Origin: Pseudomonas sp. KK4
GTDB taxonomy: Bacteria; Pseudomonadota; Gammaproteobacteria; Pseudomonadales; Pseudomonadaceae
DNA length: 64,000 bases
Reading direction: 5' to 3'
Assembly (NCBI RefSeq): GCF_001984065.1
Contig: NZ_LYVP01000007.1
Location: 1 to 64,000, forward strand
The notes beneath the pieces are model-generated. The model did no database searches. It worked only from the letters and a program-made list of their open reading frames with translations, and was not told where the DNA came from. The position numbers and the translations under genes are program-made. Shown here in pieces: positions 1 through 8,818 of the stretch (position 1 is the first letter of the stretch; each line of letters opens with the position of its first letter).

Positions 1-19
1 TCAGACAGCCATCGTCATC

Positions 20-57
20 GTTAACGTCCATCGCGAGCAAGCTCGCTCCTGCAGGGG
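20..57. repeat. REP-like palindrome (GCGAGC type)
   Basis: A short extragenic palindrome, GCGAGCAAGCTCGC at 33-46, followed by CTCCTGCAGGGG. The same core recurs at 43.3, 53.3 and 58.4 kb in this window. It lies just downstream of the 3' end of the minus-strand hydrolase gene, the usual place for Pseudomonas REP elements. Confidence 0.75.
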
Positions 58-66
58 CGTACGCGG

Positions 67-1116
67 TTATTGATCGGCAGTTTGCATGCCCGCCCGGGTC
101 GCTCTGCCCAGGGTACGTGAGAAGAAGCGCCCCGCTTCGGTGATCAGGTTGCGGTGAATGTCTTCACGGTCAACGCCATCGGCATCGGTGCACAGCGCCG
201 GCATGGCGAGAATCTGTTCCTCGTTGCACGGCGCCATGAACACGAAGTGCCCTGCCCCGGCCAGCAGTTTGAAATCCGGCGCGATGGGCAGCTTGCGCGC
301 CAGGGCGGCGGCGTTCTTGTCGAAGGCCACCAGTTTGTCGCCATCACCGCTGTACAGCAGCACCGGCACATGAACGTCGGCCAGGGTATGGCGGCCAAAC
401 TTCAGGCTCAGCGGCGCCATCAGCATGAGCGCGTGGACACGCGGGTCAGCCACCGGCTGCAAATCATCACGGTCGACGATCAACTCACCTTGGGTATTGC
501 AGGCGTCGCGATCATCCGGGCGTTCCTGACAGTAACGACGCAAGCGGTCCAGGTCGGGCGTGGCGCCGGACAGAATCAGCGCGGTCTCGCCGCCTGCGGA
601 GTAACCGATGACCCCCACCTGGTCGGCGTTGACGAACGGCGCAAGCATGCGGTCGCCCAGGGTCGCGGTGATGGCTTCGGAAATCTGGATAGGCCGCCCG
701 TAGAGGTTGCTCAAGGTGCCGAGGCGGCTGTGGTCCTTGGAGTTGTCACCAGGATGAATCACCGCCACCACCACAAACCCCTTGCGCGCCAGGGAGGTGG
801 CGAGGTCGTGCAGGGCCAGCGGGGTTCCGGTGTTGCCATGGGACAGCATCAGCATCGGGAAGCGGCCCATGGCCACTTTGGCGTCTTCCCCGGCCTCGAT
901 GTTGTAGCCTTCGAGCTTGCTGGTGTGTTCTTTTTCGCTGGAGGGATAGAACGCGATGGCGCGCATCGGCTGCAGATCGAGCGGGTCGAGAAAGCTCATC
1001 TCGTGATACCCGACGCTCCAGTGTGGATGAGGCGCAGGGGCGGCGTGCACCGAATTCAGGCTGCCGAACAGGCATATCAGTAAGGTTGCACAAAGACGCA
1101 TCATCGGATGCCTCAC
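67..1116 (-). CDS. Exported alpha/beta hydrolase (dienelactone hydrolase / PAF-acetylhydrolase-like)
   Basis: A 349-residue protein with an N-terminal signal peptide (about residues 1-25, ending HAAPA). It then shows an alpha/beta hydrolase fold: an oxyanion-side LSHGNTGTP segment, a nucleophile elbow GYSAGGE, a later strand with SGDGDKLV (acid) and GAGHFVF (histidine). The acid and histidine lie where the family's triad is expected. It probably acts in the periplasm on an ester or small amide; the substrate cannot be read from the sequence. It is a single gene, separated by about 165 bp from the azoreductase upstream on the same strand. Confidence 0.8.
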   Translation of the reverse strand: MRHPMMRLCATLLICLFGSLNSVHAAPAPHPHWSVGYHEMSFLDPLDLQPMRAIAFYPSSEKEHTSKLEGYNIEAGEDAKVAMGRFPMLMLSHGNTGTPLALHDLATSLARKGFVVVAVIHPGDNSKDHSRLGTLSNLYGRPIQISEAITATLGDRMLAPFVNADQVGVIGYSAGGETALILSGATPDLDRLRRYCQERPDDRDACNTQGELIVDRDDLQPVADPRVHALMLMAPLSLKFGRHTLADVHVPVLLYSGDGDKLVAFDKNAAALARKLPIAPDFKLLAGAGHFVFMAPCNEEQILAMPALCTDADGVDREDIHRNLITEAGRFFSRTLGRATRAGMQTADQ

Positions 1117-1282
1117 CTGTTACCGGATCGAAGACGTTCACCCTCGACTGCATAACCCGGGCCACTATTACTGCAAAAGTGTAATAGCCAGAAACAAAAA
1201 ACTCTGTATCTGACACTTGCGTGATCAGAATACAGAGTTTTCGGGAGGTTTGCCTGTGCCGTTTAAAGGCTTTACGCAAGCC

Positions 1283-1894
1283 TTACGCGGCGGCGAACAA
1301 TTGCTCACTGATGTGCGTCTGCGCATCGCTCATGGCTTTGGTGCGCACTTCGTCACCGTAGGCCAGACCGTGTGCACGGACGAACTCGATGTCGGTGATC
1401 CCGATGAAGCCGAACAGCACCTTCAGGTACTCCTCGTGGGCAACGCCAGTGGCCTGGCCAGCGTGGATACCGCCGGAGGTGGAGACGATTACCAGCTTCT
1501 TGCCGCCGCACAGGCCTTCAGGACCGGCTTCGGTGTAGCGGAAAGTCTGGCCGGCGACAGCGATGCGGTCGATCCAGGCTTTGAGCTGAGTCGGGATGGT
1601 GAAGTTGTACATCGGCGCTGCAATCACGACCGCGTCAGCGGCCAGGAACTCGGCCAGGGTCGATGCGCTCAGTTCGGCTTCGTGCTGTTGTGCGGCGTTG
1701 CGCAGCTCAGCGGTGGTACCTGCGGCAACCAGGGTGTTCGAGGAAAAGTGGCTCATGGCATCGGCGGCCAGGTCGCGGTAAGTCACCACGGCGGTTGGCT
1801 CGGCGGCTTGCCAGGCTTTGACGACTTCGCCGCTCAGCAGGCGGGAAGCCGAGTTGTCACCAAGAATACTCGAATCGATATGCAGCAGTTTCAT
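1283..1894 (-). CDS. azoR: FMN-dependent NADH:quinone/azo oxidoreductase (AzoR)
   Basis: 203 residues, the normal AzoR length. The N-terminus [20 protein letters not shown] is the flavodoxin-fold phosphate-binding segment, followed by [18 protein letters not shown] and STSGGIHAG, the FMN isoalloxazine-contacting motifs of the family. The enzyme reduces quinones and azo compounds by two electrons and protects against electrophile and thiol stress, which suits the neighbouring region. Its start is preceded by a GGAGA-type Shine-Dalgarno on the minus strand. Pseudomonads often carry several azoR paralogues, so which one this is cannot be told here. Confidence 0.9.
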   Translation of the reverse strand: MKLLHIDSSILGDNSASRLLSGEVVKAWQAAEPTAVVTYRDLAADAMSHFSSNTLVAAGTTAELRNAAQQHEAELSASTLAEFLAADAVVIAAPMYNFTIPTQLKAWIDRIAVAGQTFRYTEAGPEGLCGGKKLVIVSTSGGIHAGQATGVAHEEYLKVLFGFIGITDIEFVRAHGLAYGDEVRTKAMSDAQTHISEQLFAAA

Positions 1895-1968
1895 GTGGGA
1901 TCTCCAGGTGAGGATCGCCGCAGGGCGATCTGATGGAACAATCCTACAGACGAAACCAATGACTGATT

Positions 1969-1995
1969 AGACAGTACCAATGCGATAGTTTGTCT
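1969..1995. promoter_or_regulatory. Candidate operator dyad upstream of azoR
   Basis: An AGACA-N17-TGTCT inverted repeat lies about 75 bp upstream of the azoR start. It is a short dyad and could be chance, but it sits where a regulator of azoR would bind. Confidence 0.3.
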
Positions 1996-2157
1996 CACTG
2001 ATAGGACGATCGAGACGCATCCAGGCAAGACCTGAATATTCTCCTGGAATGACCGATACCCCCCGAACCTCCCTCCTCTCTCTACTACTGCCTACCACCG
2101 ACCATCTGCTGTGTCGGAAACGGTCGCCATGGTGGGATGGTTGGATTTGCGGGCACG

Positions 2158-3393
2158 CTATTCATAGGCATTTTCGCCCAGTTGATCGGCATCCAATCCA
2201 GATAGCTCAGAAGCCTCTGACACTCGAACAGTGATAAATCGGTTGATGACCCACAGCATCATGTAGGTGAAAACAAACGCCCAAATGCTGGAGCAAACAA
2301 CCACCACGACTTGTTTGAAGAAGAAGTCCCCCCCTCCATGGATCAAGCCGTCGGCGCCGTGTGGATTCCAGGCCAGCGAGCTGAATATGCCGAGCAAGAG
2401 TGAGCCCATCAGCCCCCCCATGCCGTGGACTCCGAACACATCGAGGGCGTCGTCCAGCCCAAGCCTGTGCACCAGCAATACGGTGGCGTAGCAAACCAGG
2501 CCCGCGATAATCCCGATAAAGCACGCGGTGGTCAGCGACACGTATCCAGCCGCAGGCGTGATCGTTGCCAGGCCCGCCACGGCCCCCGTCAATAGACCGA
2601 TGAAGCTCGTGCGATTGGCGTGAATTCGCTCGACGATGAGCCATGTAATAGCGGCGAACGAAGCAGAGAGATCCGTCGCCAGAAAGGAAGATGCAGTAAT
2701 CGTATCCACCCGCAGCTCTGAACCTGCGTTGAAACCGTACCAACCAAACCAAAGAAGTCCTGTGCCGAGCGCAATCAACGGTACGTTGTGGGGGCGGTCT
2801 CCCGTTTTTTTCCTCGCTCCCACAAACAGGACAGACGCTAACGCTGCAAATCCGCAAGTGTTATGCACCACGATTCCCCCGGCGAAATCGAGAACGCCCC
2901 ATTTGGCAAAGAGCCCGTTTGGACTCCACACCATGTGCACGAACGGAAAATAAACAAAAATCAGCCAGAACGTCAGGAACAGAATGTAGGCTTTAAAAGT
3001 CACGCGATTCGCAAATGCACCGGTAATAAGCGCCGGAGTGATGATCGCGAACATCATCTGATACGCGATATGAACGATGAGCGGGATCCCGGCATCATTG
3101 TCGGCGAAAATAGTACTTGGAGTTACATTATTAAAAAACGCGTAATACGTCGGGTCGCCGATGATCCCATGCCACGTTGGACCGAAACACATCGAGTAGC
3201 CAAACATAAACCAAAGGACCGTCGTCCATCCCATGGAGGCGAAGCTTTGCATCATCATCGTCAACACGTTACGCCTTGAAACCAGCCCCCCATAAAAAAA
3301 CGCCAGTCCCGGCGTCATAAGCATCACCAGGCTAGTGCAAACCAACATGAAGCCGGTGTTTCCAATATCAATTGCCGGAGAGAGAATGGCCAT
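2158..3393 (-). CDS. amtB: Ammonium transporter (AmtB family)
   Basis: 411 residues with about eleven membrane helices. The signature YGGLVSRRNVL follows the first helix. The twin pore histidines can be seen in GGIVVHNTCGFAAL (first) and DVFGVHGMGGLMGSLLLG (second). The C-terminal tail after the last helix is short and no glnK is adjacent, unlike the usual glnK-amtB operon, so this is a stand-alone or second Amt. It conducts ammonium or ammonia across the inner membrane. The cyanases a few kilobases away release ammonia, but nothing in the sequence links the two directly. Confidence 0.93.
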   Translation of the reverse strand: MAILSPAIDIGNTGFMLVCTSLVMLMTPGLAFFYGGLVSRRNVLTMMMQSFASMGWTTVLWFMFGYSMCFGPTWHGIIGDPTYYAFFNNVTPSTIFADNDAGIPLIVHIAYQMMFAIITPALITGAFANRVTFKAYILFLTFWLIFVYFPFVHMVWSPNGLFAKWGVLDFAGGIVVHNTCGFAALASVLFVGARKKTGDRPHNVPLIALGTGLLWFGWYGFNAGSELRVDTITASSFLATDLSASFAAITWLIVERIHANRTSFIGLLTGAVAGLATITPAAGYVSLTTACFIGIIAGLVCYATVLLVHRLGLDDALDVFGVHGMGGLMGSLLLGIFSSLAWNPHGADGLIHGGGDFFFKQVVVVVCSSIWAFVFTYMMLWVINRFITVRVSEASELSGLDADQLGENAYE

Positions 3394-4075
3394 CGCATGC
3401 CCCGCGCATTATCAAAGGTCTGATTAATAATCTCCGGCCCTCAACAACGCTTAGGTCGGATGAAGGCGCATAGTGTGCTCCGTTGGGTTCGCATTCATCC
3501 TGTTACCCATATTGATACAGGTTTTTCGGACACTCAATGAGAGATCGGAAATAGACAACTGCTAATTTCCTTCTATGTAAGCAGCAAACAAATCTGCACG
3601 ACATGAATTGACTATTCAATTACTGAAATAATTAGCTCAACAGTTCCATTAGAGTAAAGTATCGCCATGCCAGAAAACTTAGTTCACTAAATTTCCTGGA
3701 GAAGAACTGGCGAAAAATAACGCCCGATGGCGAGGATATAGATACATACACGATTCTCGCTCACCTATAACGCGGGCCATCTTCTATGCCCGTGAAGCAT
3801 CTGCCTGAACTTTATAAGCCATTGTCACGTTACGGCAGAAGAATGGGGAGAGGTATCGGCCGCTGCCGAACGATCGGCCTCACTCCAGGAACGGGGCCGG
3901 CGTTGACACCCGCATGCGTCAACCCTGTCGAACACTGATCCATGGCTAATCTACGCCAACGAGTTTGGACGATCAGTCGCCTATCTTGGATTTTTAGCAG
4001 CCAATAAGCCAAAAACCCCTCTAACATCGACTCCGTACCCAGCGCACATCGCGCATCAATCATCGGAGCATCATC
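3394..4075. other. Gene-free, AT-rich intergenic region with a candidate operator
   Basis: No convincing gene is present. The left part should hold the minus-strand amtB promoter and the right part the promoter of the plus-strand AhpD-like gene. A dyad GTTGAC-N10-GTCAAC at 3902-3923 lies about 150 bp upstream of the AhpD start and is the only clear symmetric element. No sigma-54 consensus was found for amtB. Confidence 0.5.
3902..3923. promoter_or_regulatory. Candidate operator dyad upstream of AhpD-like gene
   Basis: GTTGAC (3902-3907) and GTCAAC (3918-3923) form a 6+6 inverted repeat with a 10-bp spacer, one helical turn apart centre to centre. It is placed upstream of the AhpD-glutaredoxin pair. 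The binding protein is unknown. Confidence 0.35.
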
Positions 4076-4594
4076 ATGACTCGCATTGTCCCAATCAACC
4101 TTGAACACGCCACCGAAGCTACTCGTCCACTGCTCGATGGCATCCAAAAGAAAATCGGCTTCCTGCCCAACGTTTTCCGCGTACTCGCCCACGCTCCGGC
4201 GGTCCTGGCCTCCTACATGCAAGGCTCTGTTGCCCTAGGTAAAACGTCCCTCAGCGCGCTGGAAAAGGAATCGATTTTCCTCGCCACCTCCCAAGCTAAC
4301 GGTTGCGACTACTGCCTGGCGGCCCACACGCTGTTCGCCAGTAAAGCCGGTTACAACAACCAGGAAATTCTCAGTGCCCGCGAAGGGAAGCTCGACGCCT
4401 TTGCACTGCTCGCCAAGCAAATCACTGAAAGTCGCGGTCATCTGACCAACGAGCAAATCGCCCAGGCACGCGCCGCCGGTATTGACGATGCCAAGATCAT
4501 TGAGGTGATTGCACATGTGGCTTCGCAGACGCTGACCAACTACCTGAACAACGTTGCGTTGACCGACATCGACTTCCCATCGATCAATTCCTGA
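4076..4594 (+). CDS. AhpD-like / carboxymuconolactone decarboxylase-family peroxidase
   Basis: 172 residues, all-alpha AhpD fold. The redox motif NGCDYCLAAHT gives the CxxC pair Cys77/Cys80 with a following histidine (His84), the arrangement that supports peroxidase or thiol-disulfide activity in AhpD-family proteins. It probably reduces peroxides or reactive chlorine/thiocyanate species in the cytoplasm. Only 27 bp separate it from the glutaredoxin downstream, so the two are likely co-transcribed and the glutaredoxin is a plausible electron donor. RclX of Pseudomonas aeruginosa is an AhpD-like protein of the hypochlorite response; orthology was not tested. Confidence 0.85.
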   Translation: MTRIVPINLEHATEATRPLLDGIQKKIGFLPNVFRVLAHAPAVLASYMQGSVALGKTSLSALEKESIFLATSQANGCDYCLAAHTLFASKAGYNNQEILSAREGKLDAFALLAKQITESRGHLTNEQIAQARAAGIDDAKIIEVIAHVASQTLTNYLNNVALTDIDFPSINS

Positions 4595-4621
4595 GTAAGG
4601 GCGAAAAACAGAGAACCCACC

Positions 4622-4873
4622 ATGAAAACTGTGACGCTGTACACCACTGAGACCTGCCCGTACTGCCGAAACGCGAAATTCCTGCTGGCCAGTAGAGGGG
4701 TCGGGATGAAAGAGATCAACATCCAGACCTACCCTGGCAAGCGTGAAGAGATGGTCAGACGCAGTGGACGCCGCACCGTGCCGCAGATCTTCATTGGTGA
4801 CACGTATATCGGCGGCTTCGATGAATTGGCCAAGCTGGACCGGCAAGGCGGGTTGATGTCGATGTTAGCTTGA
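4622..4873 (+). CDS. Glutaredoxin (GrxC-like, dithiol CPYC)
   Basis: 83 residues, typical of small dithiol glutaredoxins. The active site TCPYC (Cys12, Cys15) follows the first strand, and RTVPQIFIG carries the cis-proline that binds glutathione; IGGFDEL matches the GG-D segment. It reduces protein-glutathione mixed disulfides using glutathione. It follows the AhpD-like peroxidase in an apparent two-gene operon. A paralogue with the same RSGRRTVPQIF block is at 20845-21108. Confidence 0.93.
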   Translation: MKTVTLYTTETCPYCRNAKFLLASRGVGMKEINIQTYPGKREEMVRRSGRRTVPQIFIGDTYIGGFDELAKLDRQGGLMSMLA

Positions 4874-5118
4874 GATCAGCCATGGGCCCTGCGGATCTGG
4901 CTTGCGCCCGGCTTTGACCTGCCGGGACGAGGCGTCGAACGAGCATTGAGGCCTGCGTTGCCCGTTTACGCCAGCAGGCCCGTACGTCAACGCGAATTCC
5001 AAATTCGGTTACAACGGGTATAACTATCAAAACAAAAATGGGGTCGCACGGAACAGCCCCCCAGATAGCTCAGGGTCAAGTGCCCTGGGCCTGATCAGCA
5101 CCTGCGGCCCGGAGCGAT

Positions 5119-5928
5119 ATGATGAGTCCCAAAGCGTGGCGATGGGCGCGTACGAGTCTTTTTGGCTGCCTCGAGCTGGCCTTGCTAGCCGTTCCGCTAT
5201 GCGCCAGCGCCATGTACAAATGCCAAGCGATGGATGGAGCCATCCGCTATACCAGACAAGCCATCGCGGGCGCCCGCTGCGCTCGCGTGAATGCCGACGC
5301 GGGCGACGGTGTCGGTGCCAAGGCATTGACCAGGCCCCGGGTAGCGCGAGACGACGACTCAGGCACGATGCGGATTCGGGTGTACACCTTCATGTACAAG
5401 GGTGTTCGTCAATATGTGAGCCGAAGGCCCGTCGGGATCTCCGAGCGGGTCGATGTCCTTGAGGTCAATCACATCAGGGGCTGCTATCTGTGTGCGGCGC
5501 CTAAGGATTTCAAGGTCGCTTCGCTGCGCCTGGACACCCAGTCCTATCGACGGGAAATCGAAGCCGCTTCGGGGCGCTTTGGTGTCGACACGGCACTGAT
5601 TCGCGCCGTGATACACGCCGAGTCGGCGTTTCGCCCCCATGCGATTTCCGAAGCCGGCGCCCAGGGGCTGATGCAATTGATGCCCGACACCGCCGAGCGC
5701 TTCGCCGTGGACGACCCGTTCGATGCCCGACAGAACATCCGTGGCGGCGTTCGCTATCTGGCTTGGCTGCTCAAGCGCTTCAACGGCAATCAGATGCTTG
5801 CCTTGGCAGGCTACAACGCCGGCGAAGCGTCGGTGGCCGAGTACAACGGGGTGCCGCCATACCCCGAGACACAATCCTACGTCACCCTCGTGCAGTCCTT
5901 GACCGAACGCTATCGCAACCGTCGCTGA
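5119..5928 (+). CDS. Periplasmic lytic transglycosylase (SLT family, DUF4124-like N-terminus)
   Basis: 269 residues. A signal peptide ends near residue 31; then MYKCQAMDGAIRYT resembles a DUF4124 segment. The C-terminal half (about 140-260) is an SLT goose-lysozyme-like domain: VIHAESAFRPHAIS with catalytic Glu168, GAQGLMQLMP, and AGYNAGEASV. It cleaves peptidoglycan glycan strands with anhydromuramic product formation. GCYLC (121-125) adds a CxxC pair of unknown role. It stands alone, 245 bp after the glutaredoxin. Residues 5119 and 5122 are both possible ATG starts. Confidence 0.87.
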   Translation: MMSPKAWRWARTSLFGCLELALLAVPLCASAMYKCQAMDGAIRYTRQAIAGARCARVNADAGDGVGAKALTRPRVARDDDSGTMRIRVYTFMYKGVRQYVSRRPVGISERVDVLEVNHIRGCYLCAAPKDFKVASLRLDTQSYRREIEAASGRFGVDTALIRAVIHAESAFRPHAISEAGAQGLMQLMPDTAERFAVDDPFDARQNIRGGVRYLAWLLKRFNGNQMLALAGYNAGEASVAEYNGVPPYPETQSYVTLVQSLTERYRNRR

Positions 5929-6078
5929 TACCGTAGGGCGCATGATCGGGCATGAGCGCCCTCAACCATCCTTTGAAGCCTGCGAAATGATCTCGCGCGC
6001 TCTGTGGTTACGCAGCCTCCAATGGCTCGTTGAACATAGGCAGCGAGAGCGTGCGCGGTGACCAGCAAATGTGAGCCG

Positions 6079-6528
6079 TCATCTCTTTTCGATCAGACGG
6101 TCACGAATACCCGCAACCGCGGCCTGGATCTCCATGATTTTTTCAGCGCTCAGTCCCACAGCATCCTGAATGCAGTTGGGCACCTTCAATGCCTCGGCCT
6201 TGAGCGCCCAACCTGCCTTCGTCAGTTTCACGCGCACCTGGCGTTCATCCTGTGGGTCTCTATTGCGAGTCACCAACCCCGCGCTTTCGAGTCGCTTCAC
6301 CAGGGGAGTGAGTGTGCTCGACTCCAGAAACAACTTGCTACCCAAGTCCTTGATGATCTGATCATCCTCGGACCATAGCGTCACCATCAGCAGATATTGC
6401 GGGTACGTCAAACCCAGCGACTCCAGCATCGGGCGATAGAACTGCGTCAGCGCATGGCTGGCCGAGTAAATCGAAAAACATAAAAAATCATTCAGCGGCG
6501 CAAAGTCGCTATTGCCGTTTTCTGACAC
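6079..6528 (-). CDS. MarR-family redox regulator (OhrR-like)
   Basis: 149 residues with the winged-helix MarR fold; the wing region reads RNRDPQDERQVRVKLT. The N-terminus FLCFSIYSAS places Cys17 where OhrR has its peroxide-sensing cysteine, and LGLTYPQYLLMVTLW is typical of OhrR. No Ohr gene is adjacent; the divergent gene is an exported alpha/beta hydrolase 160 bp away, with a dyad operator candidate between them. It probably represses that hydrolase and itself until its cysteine is oxidised. Confidence 0.85.
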   Translation of the reverse strand: MSENGNSDFAPLNDFLCFSIYSASHALTQFYRPMLESLGLTYPQYLLMVTLWSEDDQIIKDLGSKLFLESSTLTPLVKRLESAGLVTRNRDPQDERQVRVKLTKAGWALKAEALKVPNCIQDAVGLSAEKIMEIQAAVAGIRDRLIEKR

Positions 6529-6552
6529 CTGAATCCCTCCTTTAGTCTCGAA

Positions 6553-6581
6553 TGCACATTATTACGTGCACGATTCAATCG
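6553..6581. promoter_or_regulatory. Candidate MarR/OhrR operator between divergent genes
   Basis: Two adjacent dyads: TGCAC-N8-GTGCA at 6553-6570 and the perfect palindrome CGATTCAATCG at 6571-6581. They start 24 bp upstream of the MarR gene and about 105-135 bp upstream of the hydrolase, the expected place for an autoregulatory MarR operator. Confidence 0.5.
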
Positions 6582-6687
6582 CAAGCCATTGACATTGAAT
6601 TTTACCTGGCTCACGATTACTACCAAGGCGACTATTTAGCGCGCAATATATTTATCGAAGTCCCCCTCCCCGACAGGTAGCATCCGC

Positions 6688-7458
6688 ATGAAAAAGATAT
6701 TCTCAGGCTTGGCCCTCGCAACCGCACTCCTCACCGGCGCCATTGCCAGCGCTGCCGACGCCAAACCCACAATCGTGCTGGTGCACGGTGCTTTTGCTGA
6801 TTCAAGCAGCTGGAATGGCGTTATCAGGATTTTGGAAAAGGATGGCTACCCTGTCATCGCAGCCTCCAATCCACTGCGCAGCCTCAAAGGCGACGCACAA
6901 TCCGTTGCGCAGTTGCTAGCCTCCATCAAATCTCCAGTGGTCCTTGTCGGCCACTCTTATGGCGGCCCCGTCATTTCTGAAGCGGCTTACGGTCAAACCA
7001 ATGTCAAATCGTTGGTATACGTAGCGGGTGTGGCACCTGAAGCAGGAGAGTCGACGGCAGACCTGGCCGGTAAATTCCCGGGGGCGACCTTGGGCCCGAC
7101 TCTGGCTCCGCCTGTGGATCTGGCTGATGGCAACAAAGACCTCTATATCCAGCAGGACAAATTCCACGCGCAGTTCGCCGCTGATGTGCCAGCCGCGCAA
7201 GCCAGGCTGATGGCCGCCACCCAGCGTCCAGTGACAGCGCAAGCGCTCAATGAGAAGTCGACTGAGCCCGCTTGGAAGACCGTTCCGTCCTATTTCGTTT
7301 ATGGCGACCAGGACAAGAACATCCCCGCTCAGGCCCAGGTATTCATGGCTGAACGCGCGCACGCAAAGGCAGTCGTCAAGGTCAAAGGTGCTTCTCACGT
7401 CGTGATGGTCTCCAATCCGAAAATCGTTGCCGATTTGATTGAAAAAGCAGCGAAATAA
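6688..7458 (+). CDS. Exported alpha/beta hydrolase (salicylate esterase / haloperoxidase-like fold)
   Basis: 256 residues. Signal peptide MKKIFSGLALATALLTGAIA with an ASAADA cleavage region. The hydrolase core starts at IVLVHGAFADSSSW (oxyanion loop); VVLVGHSYGGPVISEA holds the nucleophilic serine; GDQDKNIP and GASHVVMVSNP supply the acid and histidine. Esterase or C-C/C-N hydrolase acting in the periplasm; substrate unknown. It is divergent from the OhrR-like regulator, which suggests induction by oxidants or electrophiles. A strong hairpin terminator follows at 7545. Confidence 0.82.
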   Translation: MKKIFSGLALATALLTGAIASAADAKPTIVLVHGAFADSSSWNGVIRILEKDGYPVIAASNPLRSLKGDAQSVAQLLASIKSPVVLVGHSYGGPVISEAAYGQTNVKSLVYVAGVAPEAGESTADLAGKFPGATLGPTLAPPVDLADGNKDLYIQQDKFHAQFAADVPAAQARLMAATQRPVTAQALNEKSTEPAWKTVPSYFVYGDQDKNIPAQAQVFMAERAHAKAVVKVKGASHVVMVSNPKIVADLIEKAAK

Positions 7459-7544
7459 TATTCAGAGCCGTTATCAAGAGGCTATGTGCATTCATATTAT
7501 CTGACCTTCATTGACTTAGCTCTTTTCTGATCCTGATGTATTTG

Positions 7545-7572
7545 GCCCGCGCTCTGACGCGGGCTTTTCTTT
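7545..7572 (+). terminator. Rho-independent terminator after the hydrolase gene
   Basis: GCCCGCG-CTCTGA-CGCGGGC stem-loop (7545-7564) followed by TTTTCTTT. Confidence 0.85.
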
Positions 7573-7602
7573 GCGCGCTCTAATACTGCGACATGTCAAA
7601 TC

Positions 7603-7712
7603 ACATACTTCAGTATTAGCTGGCTGTACACCCGCACTAAAAAATTCGGTCTTAGGTAGAAGTGCTTAATGGCGGCCAATACTCCATTCTAGATCCAAGG
7701 CAGCAAAACAAG
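7603..7712 (+). promoter_or_regulatory. 110-bp regulatory repeat, copy A (upstream of cynS1)
   Basis: Aligns without gaps to 18706-18815 upstream of the MexT-like gene, about 75 of 110 positions identical by my count. Conserved blocks are ACATACTTC-GTATTAGC (containing the palindrome ATACTTCAGTAT) and CTTA-GTAGAAGTG-TTA. It lies directly after the terminator at 7545, about 250 bp before the cynS1 start. It is non-coding and promoter-like; the CTTAnGTAG core resembles sites of FixJ-type response regulators, and such a regulator is encoded at 17416. Confidence 0.6.
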
Positions 7713-7846
7713 TTACCAAGCAGCACCGAAGTATCGAGCCGCTAACTTTATTACGCTGCCAGCCCCATGCACTGGAAAATGATCGAGCGGTGAAGCGCCG
7801 ATAACGACCTCACTTAACCTAACTTGAGAAGCTTGGAAATACATTC

Positions 7847-7894
7847 ATAGGAAGGGCTTATACGCAGCATTGTCTATCAGTCTTGGACGCTATC
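7847..7894 (+). promoter_or_regulatory. 48-nt cyanase leader, copy 1 (LysR-box promoter)
   Basis: Begins ATAGG-N5-CTTAT, a LysR-type dyad, followed by CATTG, TCTTGGA and TATC. Copies precede all three cyanase genes (7847, 11934, 19924) with no gaps; 30 of 48 positions are the same in all three. TTG...TATC could serve as -35/-10. The cynS1 start codon is 71 nt downstream. Confidence 0.65.
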
Positions 7895-7965
7895 AAGCAA
7901 ACGGCAGAAGATTGCCACACACAACACGCAACCTTAAACCTCCTAACTTCGACAGGAAAACAACC

Positions 7966-8433
7966 ATGACACAGTCTCACGCCTACAAAGACACCAGCCT
8001 CGAATTGACCGCCAGAATCCTCGACGCCAAAGCTCGCAAAAATCTGTCTTTTGAAGACATGGCTGAAGGTACCGGCCTGGGCCTGGCATACGTCACCGCA
8101 GCGCTCCTGGGCCAACACCCATTGCCTGAAGCAGCCGCCAAGGTGGTCGGTGAAAAACTGGACCTGGATGCCGACTCGGTCGCCCGCCTGCAAATCATTC
8201 CATTGCGCGGCAGTCTGAATGGCGTCCCAACGGATCCTACTGTTTATCGCTTCTACGAAATGATCCAGATCTACGGAACGACCCTCAAAGCCTTGGTTCA
8301 TGAACAGTTCGGCGACGGCATCATCAGCGCAATCAACTTCAAGCTGAACATGAAAAAAGTTGAAGACCCTGAAGGCGGTCACCGTGCAGTCATTACACTC
8401 GACGGCAAGTTCCTGCCACTGCGTCCATTCTAA
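7966..8433 (+). CDS. cynS: Cyanate hydratase (cyanase), copy 1
   Basis: 155 residues, essentially the length of E. coli CynS (156). An N-terminal HTH-like helical domain (about 1-85, [18 protein letters not shown]) precedes the catalytic domain. The three catalytic residues are present: Arg95 and Glu98 in TVYRFYEMI and Ser121 in [10 protein letters not shown]. The decameric enzyme converts cyanate and bicarbonate to carbamate, then ammonia and CO2. The start at 7966 is chosen because homology begins there; an in-frame start exists 96 nt upstream inside the leader region. A hairpin follows, then a DUF2790 gene and a carbonic anhydrase. Confidence 0.97.
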   Translation: MTQSHAYKDTSLELTARILDAKARKNLSFEDMAEGTGLGLAYVTAALLGQHPLPEAAAKVVGEKLDLDADSVARLQIIPLRGSLNGVPTDPTVYRFYEMIQIYGTTLKALVHEQFGDGIISAINFKLNMKKVEDPEGGHRAVITLDGKFLPLRPF

Positions 8434-8456
8434 GAATGTCATTGAAATCGCAAGTT

Positions 8457-8476
8457 GGCCCGCAGTCTTGCGGGCC
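8457..8476 (+). terminator. Hairpin after cynS1 (weak terminator or attenuator)
   Basis: GGCCCGCA-GTCT-TGCGGGCC with a perfect 8-bp stem, followed by TGCTTAAAA rather than a pure T-run. A very similar hairpin follows cynS2 at 12556. Partial read-through would give cynS more transcript than the downstream genes. Confidence 0.65.
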
Positions 8477-8530
8477 TGCTTAAAACGCTTGCCTGGCCAC
8501 TACTTATTATCAAATATTGGAGCATTCACC

Positions 8531-8779
8531 ATGAAAAATATTCTGTTCCTGGCATTATCGCTGACCGCCTCGTTCTCGGCTTTTGCACAAGAAGTCGGCA
8601 CCACGACAGACGTCGTGCATTACAAATATGGTATGCACCTGGATGTCGCAAAAGTAATCCATATTACCGAAGCGGCGCCTACATGCGCCCCCACTCCCGT
8701 TCAAATGACCTACCAGGACTCCCAAGGGCAAACGCATACGCTGGAATACAGCATCATCGGCGGCGGCTGCAGCAATTAA
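8531..8779 (+). CDS. Small exported DUF2790-family protein
   Basis: 82 residues. Signal peptide to SAFA, mature part of about 63 residues. Family hallmarks: YKYGMHLDVAKVIHI, a cysteine in TCAPTPVQMTYQDSQGQTH, and a C-terminal GGGCSN with a second cysteine, so a disulfide is likely. Function is unknown; these are Pseudomonas-type periplasmic proteins. It sits between cynS1 and carbonic anhydrase. Paralogues are at 20506 (after cynS3) and 35593. ATG start with GGAGCATTCACC upstream. Confidence 0.85.
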   Translation: MKNILFLALSLTASFSAFAQEVGTTTDVVHYKYGMHLDVAKVIHITEAAPTCAPTPVQMTYQDSQGQTHTLEYSIIGGGCSN

Positions 8780-8818
8780 TCAGCACTGGCAGCACACTAA
8801 CTTTTTGAGGATCAAACC

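Noticed and set aside
154..1083. Long plus-strand frame of 309 codons
   Set aside because: Exactly antisense to the alpha/beta hydrolase; composition rich in His, Gln and Gly typical of a shadow frame in GC-rich DNA.
2049..2234. 61-codon frame downstream of amtB
   Set aside because: Overlaps the amtB 3' end, no ribosome-binding site or motif.
3975..3995. TATCTTGGAT sequence upstream of the AhpD-like gene resembling the end of the cyanase leader
   Set aside because: The ATAGG dyad and ATTG block are absent; only about 12 positions match, which can be chance.
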